Source of the DNA: Stenopsyche tienmushanensis | Lineage: Eukaryota > Arthropoda > Insecta > Trichoptera > Stenopsychidae | Length of the DNA: 64,000 bases | Reading direction: 5' to 3' | Assembly (NCBI GenBank): GCA_008973525.1 | Contig: WACJ01000181.1 | Coordinates: 1-64,000, forward strand | Shown: in pieces, positions 53,291-64,000 of the stretch | Layout: every line of letters begins with the position of its first letter | Numbering within the stretch: the stretch's first letter is position 1 | Program-made: the position numbers and the translations under genes | Notes under the pieces: model-generated | Databases searched by the model: none | What the model saw: only the letters and a program-made list of their open reading frames with translations | What the model was told of the DNA's origin: nothing

Positions 53291-55301
53291 TCTAATGGAG
53301 ATCCATTGGGTCGTAGAGCGGGATCAGCGTACAGCTCGGGTCAGTGGATGTTCTTATCGCACAGTCTTTCCAATTCAACGTTTAGTTCATGCACATAATC
53401 AACTGACTTTTAAGCTCATTCATAACAGTGTATTATAACAATCTTAGATATTTTTAATTGATGCCACATTTGCACAAAAATATTACTAGAATTAAGATGA
53501 AGCTGTTGCCAATCTGGCCAATAGCGTCCTCTCCCTAATTATTAATAGAATATAGACTAAATATTATGAAGGATTGTGTAAAAATCTCTATCTAAACACG
53601 AGGAGCTAATTCAAGCGAAACGATCAACTAATTTATTTTTTTCGAAATTGCGGCGTGGCGATACACAGACGTTGAACTACAGCCAGAAATTATGTATTCG
53701 ATTATATTTCTTCGGTTTGTATTTCATAATATTTTTTTGATTTTACGCATTTCCAAATTTGCCTGTTATGGTTTTTCATTAGGACCCAACGGAGTGTCGA
53801 AATTTGAACGAAATTGTCCACATTAGTTTGAAGTGTCCCCGTACGAAATGTGTTAATCTTTTGACTGCCAGTGAATTTAGAGATATTAAAAATTGCATAA
53901 AAAATTGTTTGACTTATATATCTTGTTGTTTAAAGGCGACTTGTGTGTCCTGGCATACACATGTATACCATATGGTGTTCATTTATTGTACACATCTTGT
54001 TTAGGATTGTTACAACATGTAGTGAATATTTTTTGTTAATATTATACACACGCCATTAAAATTGATCTATTCTTGATTTTCTGCGAAAAAATTCTACGAA
54101 AAAACGTAACGATTCACCGATGAGTCGCTGGCTTTTAAGTGATTAAGAAGATGCAGTTAAACTTTTAACATTTTTATGGCAAAACTAAGCCCAAGTGGGT
54201 GTGACTTAGGGCTTGGTCAAGGTTTCTGTTTATTTTGCACATTGTTTATCGTGTTGATGAGCTGTTAAAAAATTCATTCACCTGTAACGATCTCAAATGA
54301 TAAAATCGTTACGCGAATAGCACGTTTACGATAATGCATGTCAATGCATTTGTTATACAATTTACATATGCAAATACGTCGATACACAATCAAATTGTTT
54401 GGTGATTAATTACATATGGAAGTCATCAATTTTGTTTGAAAATCTAGGTTGACATATCACGACTCGTGATAGAAATAGGAAGGATCTACGATAAAAATGC
54501 GATTTGAATGGGTTTAAAAATAACTGTGTAGATAGTGACCTCCGAGATAGAAGATATCTGAGTATTTAGGAATGATTGAAGTCACGATTATGGCATCAAA
54601 TAATCGTACGATCGTGTAAAATGCATAATTTTCAGTACTGGAAAAGTACAGTCGTTTGCATCGCATGATGATCTTTCGCAATGCGTACTTCAGCACTGAT
54701 CTTGCAAATTCGATCAAAGCATCATGATTCGATTAACAGATCTCGATCGTGCCATCTAAGGATTTTTATTTCTATTATTTATGCGTAGATATTATTTCAA
54801 ATCGATGCATTTGGAAGCGGATGGAAGCGGTTTTCTGCAGTTCTATTTATCTTAAATGTGCTAGTAACCCTTTTTAAAGAATAAATCTTATCGGGTCGCC
54901 ACTGATAACCCATACGAAATTAGTTATATTGCGAAGTGATGATTTGGGAATAGAGATGAATATTGGAGCAAAGACCTCGATTAGAGTTAATTTGAGCACA
55001 TTAGGTGAGGGGTACTCAACCGTGGACGTTTCTATAGAATTGTTTAACAGAAATAAAACTGGGATTCATGCTTAAAGCATAACAAGACGAAGATAATTGC
55101 TAGACGGATGCGTGTGAATTTAAATTACATCAGAAGCTATAAAATATCAAATGCTTGGAATATTTTGGGCGTGAATAATAGTGGACAGGTCATGTGGCGA
55201 GGTGAATAGATTTAGAATCGATATGGATTAGAACAATATCCGAGAAACATATCGAAGATATGATAAGAAGGATAAGCATCACAATCATATGATTATAAAT
55301 T
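53291..55301. other. Intergenic, no gene; possible piggyBac-like end
   Basis: ACCGATGAGTCGCTGGC with TTAAGTG at 54117-54141 recurs at 60690-60722. The pattern resembles piggyBac-type MITE ends. The 54290-54440 stretch holds ATGCAAAT-like and ATTA-type sites but nothing provable. Confidence 0.3.
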
Positions 55302-56582
55302 AGGGTAGTGACAAAACTTTACATCTACAGTCGATCCTTCTATAGCGTCGAGCGAATATCCATCGGAATCTAGGAGCAGTTTACAGTAGTGATGTGATGA
55401 GTCGACAACATGTCGAAAAGTGGGTTAAATTATTCAGAGAAGAATTTCTGGAAGTCTTCTTGGTGATATTGTGTTGGAAAAACTCGATTATAAGAAGTTG
55501 TGTGCGAAATGGATGCCCAGAATGCTCACACCAAAACCCAGTCAAAATCGTTTGCACAGAAGGGAGATGTTTTTTTATTCTCTATCGTGACGGGGGATAA
55601 GACGTGGGTGTGTCATTACACCCCAGAATCTAAAAGACAATTTGGAAAGTGCTGGCGATGGAGGTCTACAACACTGGCATAAAAATCTGATGCCCCGACT
55701 ATAGAAATGTCTCGAATTCGAATTCGATTACACTCAAACCTCTTTTTGTGCGACTTTTTTTGTGCGATTTCGGAGTTATGCGGTTTTATTAAAGCAATTT
55801 TTTTTAAATTCAAGAGTGCGAACCGAGATATTTTGGATAAAATAAGAAATAAATCATCAACACTAACCGATATTTGCAAAAAATTACTTCAAACTGGTTA
55901 CATAACTTTTTTATATAACCCTCTACTGTTCTTACCAGGTTTATGCAATTTAAAACTGACAAAATAAGGGAAAAAAATGATTTGACTGAATTTTTTTTAA
56001 TAGTCGCCATTTTGTGATTTTTTTTTGAGTTAGTGACTTTAGTGACATATTTACTAATTATGAATTATATTGTTGGAAAGAGAAAATCTACACAGAACAA
56101 TACGATTTTGAGTCATATCGAAAATCGCATCGAAAATTATCATACAGCGATGATAGATTGTAAATAAAATAACTAGTATTTCTTACTAATTTTACCAAAG
56201 ATGCAAGACGTCCTTTAAATGTTATCAAAAATGTTATTTTTAATTGCCTTATTGTTTTTCTGTTTTTTTTTTCGTTAACTTTTTTATGCGATTTTGTATA
56301 TACTTTATATAGCTGTTTCGGAAGTTATGCGGTTTTTATAATCCATGGAACGCATCTTCACTTTTTCTATGTAAGTAATAGCTTTTTTTGTGCGATTTTC
56401 CGCGGAACGCATCTATCGCATAAAAAAAAGATTTAAATGTATATTGAAAATTATTTTAATATATTTATGAAGTATTCTATGAACTTTACCCCCCCCCCCC
56501 TAGAAGGCAGGTGCGCAACTTCGAAACAAAAAAATCTCCCCGGCCTAAGGACCCTTGTAACCTTACCTTCTAGACTACTCTT
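55302..56582 (+). mobile_element. Mariner-like element (M1 copy 3), with a nested MITE
   Basis: Left part has GATGAGTCGACAACATGTCG and GACGTGGGTGTGTCATTACA (GDKTWVCHYTPESKRQ), as in M1 copy 1. The right end matches it (AACTTCGAAA to CTTCTAGA). The middle is interrupted by the pogo-like MITE at 55729-56441. A poly-C run at 56488-56500 precedes the right end. Confidence 0.7.
55729..56441. mobile_element. Pogo-like MITE (family D), copy 3, nested in mariner
   Basis: 713 bp between TACACTCAAACCTCTTTTTG and its imperfect complement ending AAAAGATTTAAATGTA. Same internal modules (GTTATGCGG, GGAACGCATC) as copies 1 and 2. Confidence 0.62.
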
Positions 56583-57213
56583 ATATTATCAAATATTATA
56601 TACTTCTAGTTATAATTATTATACCTTCCAAATAGCCAAAACTAAGATTTTGAACGAGAACTGAACCGAAATTTTGTCGAAACGAAAACTGGAAGCTTGA
56701 ACCGGTTTGATAATATGGTTTTTTTCGGTTCAGTACACGTCTAATGCGAAATAGATTTCTGTCATGCTTATACTGAACGTGTATTCATCCGATAATAGTG
56801 TAATCTTTTTTCATTCTGTTAATTGCCCTGCTAAATTAATACTCGTGACAAGCTTGTGATCTTAAGTCGTTTTTGTGTATTTTGTTTAGTTCATCTCTCC
56901 CTATATATTTTATGCATGTTCCTGCGAAGGTCGCGAATAACGAGGGATGGCGATTAACGGGGGGACAATAGTATTCATGTAGAATAATTATTATATAAGA
57001 AGGAATAAAATGCTTTAAATAATGCTAGAAAATGGAAGAAAAACCGATATACATATGCTTTTAATTGAACCGAATCAAAAACCGAAACGAAAAAAATACA
57101 AACTGATATCATCAATATTCTTAAGGAAGGTATTAATTTTAAACATATTTTGATCTGACCAAGGTGACTTTTAGCCAAAAGTACACACCAGATCAACTTA
57201 ATATGAATATAGC
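56583..57213. other. Intergenic, no gene seen
   Basis: AT-rich. A CGAAACGAAAAC-type tract near 56680 and 57080 may be an old repeat. Confidence 0.35.
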
Positions 57214-57402
57214 ATGATAATTCGCGAATTCCATATGAACAACATTGATGCCGACTCAATGTTGGGTTCACAAATTCGCGAGCGGATAAATCGTTTGATT
57301 TTTTTGCGGTCTCAACTATTTGCCGGTCTGATGGTTTTGTTTCGTCGATTTTTCATCATCATCGTCCACTTTTTGCGTGGATTTTCGAAGGCTGCTAATT
57401 GA
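57214..57402 (+). other. Open frame of unknown status
   Basis: 62 codons with a hydrophobic arginine-rich stretch (LFAGLMVLFRRFFIIIVHFL). No family recognised, no splice evidence. Confidence 0.2.
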
Positions 57403-57637
57403 GCAAAAAAGACCATCCCGCTTTTCGAATCCGACCGCATAAATCGTCGGGCAAAAAGCAGCATAAAAAGAGCAGTTTGTTTGTTGTGGAAATTTGTTGT
57501 ATTCATTTTGTAATTAACTGCGGTCACACGTGTGTATACTGATCGCTAAGTGGTCGTTCGATTGATTGATCACCGTAGCTGGTCGTGTAACCTGAGAATG
57601 ATGAATTTGTTCATTTGAACTGCAATGTCTTTATCAA

Positions 57638-57838
57638 ATGATTTTTACGAATTTTTTACCTTGTTCGATATTTCGAACCGCTTATTGGGTTCATTATCAA
57701 GGATTAACTACTGGGGTAGCTACTGTAGGTACCACCGCTTTAGTAGCGCCTATTTTATTATATATTACACAGCACACGGCACAATATTTGCGTAATTCTC
57801 TTAGGAAGGAGGAGTTTTGTCATTGGACCACTTTATAG
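57638..57838 (+). other. Possible orphan exon or small membrane ORF
   Basis: 66 codons. The segment WVHYQGLTTGVATVGTTALV then APILLYITQHTAQYLRNSLR reads like an exon with one membrane helix and a balanced composition, unlike neighbouring frames. No partner exon or homologue was recognised. Confidence 0.3.
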
Positions 57839-60299
57839 ACCATCACAATTGCTTTAATTAATGAAAAACGGGCAAATAAAATTAATTTGTGATCGATGAG
57901 ATATTTAGCTAAAAGTTCTTTCGAAGTACAATATGTTCGTGTTGCGCGCGTACACACATGTCGAAAGTAGCGAACACAACAATTTATGCGACCCGTTTTA
58001 ATACTAAATCCTGTTTGTTTTCTTCGCACCTTTCGATGCGTAAATGACTGATGCTTTGCCCAAAAAAAATGTATAATTCACCTGGATAATGTTTTGGGAA
58101 ACATTTCTAAAAAAGCGGTAGGCCATCGCTTAAATACGCCCATTCACTTTTCGCGCTTACAACCGGCGGATCAAAAATAAACGAGTCCAGAAATATTTTA
58201 CTGTTTTACTATATGCCACATGTGCTCAATAAAAAATAGAATATTCTAATGATCAACAGGGAAACAAAGAGCGAGGTCGCGGATAGTCCGTGTGTTTTTC
58301 TAAAAATATTTTATACGACCGTTGATTTCCATATTGGCATTTGTTAACGTTGAATGGTTGAAACTGGTTGGAAAAATAAATCCATAAATATATATATATA
58401 TAAATTACTGTCTGTATATATAATATGTACGTATTGTATACGCTCCTAGCCCATTCATCTGATTGCGATGAAACTTTGCGGAATTGATGTGCACATCTCC
58501 GTGAATATTATAGAATTGGTACAAGCGTTGTTTGTGTACGCAATTTATTTTGCGAGACGTTTAGCGGATTCATCATGTTGGCGCATATGGGTCTGGTGAT
58601 GTGAAGCGTAGGCCGCGGGATCTGGAGTAAGGGAGACAGTCGATCTTTGAAGCGAGAGCGAGCGCGCGCATACTTTTTAATCCTAGCCGTTTAGCCCGCG
58701 CTACACGTGACCTGAAGCAATAAACCACGTAATCGTATTACTGCGTTTATTTTCGAATAATTACTAAGTGCGCGTGGAATTGCATTGCAAAGCATGCTGG
58801 ATACTCGCTAGTATTTTATAAATTAATACGTATTTCAAGCACATTTTCATACAAGTGTGCTTGTGGCTTGATTGAAAAATGCTTAGACACTCAATTTTGT
58901 ATGCAAACAAATATATTTAATTGGTGCTTAACCTACTTAGAACTTAAAAATGCACATCAAGGTCGATTTATCTTCTTTTTGCAGTTGTTTTTATGTTATT
59001 TCGTACAGTTATTGATTGATTGACTGACTTCTTACGCAAGTGCAACATATCTGATAAGAATGCTATTCAAAATGTCAACAGACGTCAGCATATGTGAGGA
59101 GCAAGTCTATCAAAAAATATGAATGAATTATCTTTCAAAACATAAAAAAATCATGGCTTTCGGCGATTTTAATTAAAGCTGCTAAATAAAATTGCATTCT
59201 AAATGATTTATCAACAAACTGCACATGCAATCTTGACTACTTACTAAAAGAGTCACTCATAAACTAACAACAAGTTATTACTACAATAAAGATTGTCCTG
59301 AATTGTTAAAAGAAATATTAGTGAATTGTTTTGTTTGCAGAAGTTAAAGGTTTGTACGATAAGAATTATAATTATTTGTTAAATGGCACATCTTGGGAAA
59401 ACAGGAACTCGACGATAAGAAGTACTGGCTTTATTGTCAATAGTAAAATATGAGTTCAAATATCAATATAGAGCAATTACTAAACTATTTTAAACTGTCA
59501 TAGATATGACGCTATTAAAGAATGTAAATATATTTAAATAGTTTAAACGATCGAATAAATTCTAAGACGCACTTGGCTTGGAATTGCTGAATGTCAAACG
59601 AAAGAAAAGTTTTTATGTAAACATGGACATAAATGAGTATATAAACAGGATAGGTCTTCTATGAAATTAGCAATGATTTTATGCAGAGAAAACAATAAAA
59701 GATCAGAAATTCATGCAAAAAAAATTCATCAAGGCCGAGATCTTAAGCAACAGGAAAACCACAGGAAAAATATGTCCAAAAAAATGTAAATTCGCACAAA
59801 AAATACAAGAATCAGTGGACGCCCGAAATATCAAAAGGTGTAAATACGCAATAAAATATAGACATGATGAAAATTGCGCTTGTCTTATTATCATATCAAA
59901 AACATGCCGATAAAAGCCGATTTTAGTCATTAAACCCGACACTTATGATTGTAATTCAGCGTCTATGAATCGCCACGCCGCACTTTTGGCGGAAGTTTTT
60001 CGCATATATTCCTCCGTTTTTATATTCCTCGATGGAAAGATGCTCCCAATAATGATGATAATAGTGCAAATATAGATTTTTCTGTCGGTTAAAAGTCAAT
60101 AGGATCTCAAATCGACGAGCGTATACTTTTTATAATTTTAACAATCAATAATAATTTTAAAAAAATCTTAAAACCATTGCAAACTTTTAGGGATCTGCTG
60201 GTATTTTTATTTTACAAAGCCGCGAAAATCTCAAATTTAAATGCGTTAGATATAATTTAATAGCGTAATTAATAAAGAAATCATCGATATATATTCATT
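57839..60299. other. Intergenic, no gene recognised
   Basis: AT-rich, apart from a moderately GC-rich patch at 58560-58800. No supported coding or RNA gene. Confidence 0.35.
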
Positions 60300-60545
60300 T
60301 GGATCTGTTTTTATGCGAATTTGAAGTTATGCGGTTTTCAAAAAGAATGGAACCTTTTTGTTGTTAATGGTGCAATTGTAAGACAAATATGTATTGTGTT
60401 TTTACTTGTGTCAATTTTGTATAAATTTATTTTATGCGATTTTTGGTACATTCCATCACATTGATTTGAAGTTATGCGGTTTTTAAAACGAATGGAACTT
60501 AACCCTCAGTTTTCTATATAGTACAAGTATTTTTTTATGCGATTT
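60300..60545. mobile_element. Pogo-like MITE (family D), degraded copy 4
   Basis: Three TTTTTATGCGA/TTTTATGCGA-type units and two AAGTTATGCGGTTTT modules, each followed by AATGGAAC. Termini not recovered. Confidence 0.5.
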
Positions 60546-62429
60546 TTTCAATAGATTCAGTTGAATTTGTTTAAAAATATAATGAAAATACCAAGATCTA
60601 ATTAATTGCGAAAACATTTGGATTAACCAGTGTGTGTCATTAGCATTTTAGGTATTAAAAATATTTGTTTTTCTACGAACAAACATAGGGACTCATCGGT
60701 GAGTCGCTGGCGCTTAAGTGGTTAATGATTGTAGCACAATTTGGGAGATTATTCAAATATGTGTTTGACAAAATATTTCAGAAAAAAATTTCGTACTTAA
60801 ATAATATTTTAAAAAATCAATATAATTGTTTAGGCTTACTATCCTTGGCAATGAGCTTCTGAAGAAGGTCAGTGTCACGTGCTTCTTTTGAATGTTCACG
60901 TGGAAGAAAAGTTAAAAATATAAAAGCAGCAGAAAAATAGGAATAACCAGTTATAACGGGTAGTGTAATTACATTAAGTCAGGAATATATAATAGTTCAA
61001 GAACTATTGACATAAGGCATAAATCATAAGATCATCATCGCATAAAACATGCACAATAAAGATAATTTGAACTGTTTGAGCCCTCGACAATTAGTTGCAT
61101 GGATTGAAATGTTTGCATTGGTACTATTGAGATTAAATCGTGGTCGTAAAAATTTAGACGAGAGACGACAGGTGAACGTTCTCCATCGTTTCCTTATGGT
61201 ATGCCCATTGTCTATTTCGGTACTTCCATGTAGTATGATCACTTTAAAAATGTTTCAAATTTGAACCAACCAGTAGAAAGAATAAATAAAAATCAGTTAC
61301 ATTAAAAAAAACCTGACATTGTGCTTCCAAAGTGTGTGTCTTCATTTTTGTAAACTTCAACTTTCGCACGTGCGATTCATACTGCGGATACACTTTTCAC
61401 CTGATCACATTAAGCGGCGACATCCGCATGCGTTAGAGTGGAATGGAGGAGTAATGTTAACGTATCCAGGGTTGTCTATTTTTGAACGCTGGCATTTGGG
61501 AGAGCTTTCCGTATTCTGATGCATTACCATTAAAAATATATTTATATTTCACTAAACACAAAAAAAAAATCACAGGCCTGCCAAGTAAATACGGCAACAT
61601 GGACGTGAAAAACCCTAGGTCTAAAAATGTGAACTCCTTTTCGTTTTCGGGACGACTAACATGCTTGGAGAGCGTGCTCCACTTTTTTGGGTTGATCAAT
61701 CACTCCAGGACTACACCCGGAGAAATTTCAGTATCGATGATTCATCGCGTTGAAATTACTAATTTACTGGATCGAGCCGGTTTTTCAAGATTCTAGGAAT
61801 TTGGATAGAGGCTGAATAATATTTATGTAAAATCGGCCTTGGTTATGGCGCGTTAACATTCAAAAGAGTGACGATAGACCTTCAGATAGGAAGAGTGGTC
61901 CACTTCGTGGTTGCATCTTCAACGATGATTTGCTCCAGAAATGCATGCCAATTTAAAAAATATATATATCGAAACGCTAAATGTCAACTGCCATCTCAGA
62001 GATGACATACTCATGACTTTACGCTAAATGTAAATCTTAAAGTGCGTCCGAAATTTTGCACTCATTTGACGTTAATAATAATTTTCAAGTCTGAATAATT
62101 GACATTAAATAAAAATATACAAAACTTCATTTTTGTTTACAAGTGGTTTACGTTAATCATTGTTAAATAAACGTCGTCTACTTTGACACAGAGTGGTTAG
62201 GGCTTCGATAGACGTGGTTAAAAGTGAAGCGTGAGAACTTGATTGAAGTATTGCAACGTTAAAAGCATTGCAATATTAAGTACATATAATGTAACGTGGG
62301 CGAAATGTCATCTTCTAGCACTGTTAATCTGTACAGATTCGCCAGATTAACAACTTTCGAACCTCTCCGGGACGAAACTTCAGGTTCTGTAGCCATGGAC
62401 ATGTACGGCGAGATGACTATTACATACTA
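60546..62429. other. Intergenic, no gene recognised
   Basis: A piggyBac-like end lies at 60690-60725. Several 60-100 codon frames (61049-61264, 61482-61796) have no recognised domain. Confidence 0.35.
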
Positions 62430-63190
62430 GTTTCGTCCTGGCTCATGCCCAATATCAGAGGGTCAAAGCCGTGCAGAAGATGTACCATAAGCGAGGTAAT
62501 ACACTCGATCCTTCTGTACGGAGCCCCGATATGGCATGAGTCACTCAGACACAAAGCTACAGAAGGAAGCTGGCCGGGGTCCAGCGGCAGGGAACGTTCT
62601 GTATCTGAAGAAGCTTGACTTCCAGGCAAAGAAGAAGGCCTTGGACTACGAAGATCCTAAAAATCGCAACGAACATGACCAGAAACTAGTCGGTGGAGGG
62701 CCCGGGAACACTGCGAAACGGGGTAGCTGAGCTCAACGTCGACAATATGATCCACAGCATGATAGCAAGCAAGAAAAACTGGGACCTTTGGCAGGATTAC
62801 GTGGAAGAAATTCTGAGCGCCAAAGAGGGAAAGAGAGAGACCCAGATGCCGGACTATCTGTCTTCCTGAAGCAATGTGGAAAACAATACCAGGGGGGCAG
62901 AGAAGAACAAGGAAGGGGTTTAGTCAGTAAGAATCTGACACTACCCTGGGATCAAGCCCAGGTTGTCTTATGAAGATTCCCATCCCACAGGGGGAAAAAA
63001 AGCTTCGTCCTTCGCCGCCGTCTTTATTGGGCAGGTCATGTGCAACAACCGAGTGGCAGCAGATCCATCGGAAGACCTCGGCTAAATTGAGTTACTCAAC
63101 TTGAAAAAGACGCCACACGTCTGAGCCTGGAAAATTAGATGGGGACCCAGGACAGACGAAAATGGCGGTAAGTGTTGTCTCTTTTAAGGC
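62430..63190 (+). mobile_element. Non-LTR retrotransposon (LINE) 3' remnant
   Basis: Frame-broken coding remnants: SEVIHSILLYGAPIWHESLR (end of a reverse transcriptase), a Lys-rich connector (MIHSMIASKKNWDLWQDYVE), then RLYWAGHVQQPSGSRSIGRP and QDRRKWR, the C-terminal region common in insect LINEs. Several frame changes; inactive. Confidence 0.7.
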
Positions 63191-63220
63191 GAAATTTGTT
63201 AATGTAACAGCTATATCTTC

Positions 63221-63547
63221 TGTGGCGCCGTGTGTACATTGCGCTTGAATTGCATTGCGTTGTCGATCCGGTGGTGACGCCTAGGACCTCCTACGCATTC
63301 CCCGTTTCACAGCGTAACCTTTTCCCACCTGGAAACCGGGAAAAACAGTCGGATAGCCTTGACTGCGGGAAGACGTTCTTTCCGCCGCTAGATCTCAATA
63401 TTTCTCGTCATTAATAAAGAAATCAGCTAAGACGAAAGTGTTTCTATTCGGTATCCATCCAGCTTTATTTTAACGCTCGGCTCCCTCGACGATCCGATAG
63501 ATGAACGAACCCGCATGCGAGCGTGGTTATTACTCCACCATGTTACA
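63221..63547 (+). mobile_element. LTR of a retrotransposon, with primer-binding site
   Basis: 327 bp starting TGTGGCGCCG and ending CCATGTTACA, with a poly(A) signal AATAAAGAAA at about 63413. Immediately followed by TTGGTGTCAGAATCGGCGGG, resembling a primer-binding site. No internal gag/pol seen downstream, so a truncated 5' end is likely. Confidence 0.6.
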
Positions 63548-64000
63548 TTGGTGTCAGAATCGGCGGGTCGTTAAAATGCCTTGTGTAGGGAGCTTGCGAA
63601 AAGTTTTTGGGGGCCGTGGATTACCATTTTATTTACGTACAATATCAAAACAACAAAATGAAAAATAATCGGCTTTGTAGAAATGATTACACAAATAACA
63701 TCGAATTTACTTGAAATATGGAGTCGTTTCGATTAATATTTTTAAATGTATTCCTTCATAATCGAGCGTTCTCAGCGTCCCAATACATGTGGATTTTCAT
63801 TGATTTTCACATATGTTTAAACTAGGATAATATTATTTTATTAGGCTTGGGGGATAGGTTTCAAAGATACAACATTTAAAATTAAATAATTAAAGTGAAA
63901 ATCTATCATTTTTATTGACCGTGTTATTTTAAAGCCGTGCAAAAAAAAGCCGTGCAGAAAGAGGGTCGCGTAAATTCGAATAGTTCGGCCGTAATAAATG
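63548..64000. other. Flank after LTR, no gene seen
   Basis: AT-rich, no coding feature recognised. Confidence 0.4.

Noticed and set aside
58380..58530. TATATATATA tract followed by a possible Helitron-like start
   Set aside because: The resemblance to lepidopteran Helitron ends is loose, and no CTRR hairpin end was found.
63930..63980. GCCGTGCAAAAAAAAGCCGTGCAGAAAG, similar to pogo-like MITE modules
   Set aside because: Too short and cut by the window end; similarity may be chance.
1..64000. CRISPR arrays, bacterial-type operons or phage modules
   Set aside because: No spaced direct repeats or prokaryotic gene layout; the window is a eukaryotic intron-rich locus.

Overview
The window looks like AT-rich insect (or other arthropod) nuclear DNA. 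It has intron-rich genes with GT..AG junctions, a muscle myosin heavy chain gene with the arthropod pattern of tandem mutually exclusive exons, and many mariner, hAT, pogo-like and non-LTR remnants. I cannot name the species.

Layout. (1) 235-993 (+): the last three exons of an ankyrin-repeat gene whose C-terminus resembles a SOCS box. (2) 994-5121: repeat-rich DNA with two copies of a dispersed repeat (family A). (3) 5122-21890 (+): the muscle Mhc gene from the exon 7 cluster to two poly(A) signals. I resolve 30 coding exons. Mutually exclusive sets are exon 7 (four), exon 9 (four), loop 2 (two), exon 11 (three) and the S2 hinge (two). There is also a choice between two C-terminal tails. Exons 1-6 (start codon, P-loop, switch I) are absent. 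Introns of the exon 7, 9 and 11 clusters contain strong, sometimes competing, inverted repeats. Two of the three exon 11 variants use GC donors. The intron before the first rod exon is GC-rich and carries an ATG that opens in frame into the rod, a candidate myosin-rod-protein start. One rod exon has a +1 frameshift. (4) 21.9-36.0 kb: non-coding DNA with mariner, pogo-like and Jockey-like relics. (5) 36030-38299 (+): a complete five-exon PIGX gene (GPI mannosyltransferase I subunit). (6) 41416-43505 (-): ten exons of an SLC17-type anion transporter lacking only its first coding exon, with a one-base frameshift near the 3' end. (7) 44.5-64.0 kb: mobile-element graveyard (mariner copies, some with nested insertions; an hAT C-terminal domain; a LINE 3' end; a lone LTR with a primer-binding site) plus AT-rich intergenic DNA.

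The genes do not form a functional unit. Mhc builds thick filaments, PIGX acts in ER GPI-anchor synthesis, and the SLC17 protein transports organic anions or phosphate across membranes. The most informative part is the Mhc splicing architecture. The single-base frameshifts in two otherwise intact genes most likely reflect consensus errors. All coordinates come from manual frame and splice-phase checking; no alignment or folding program was run.
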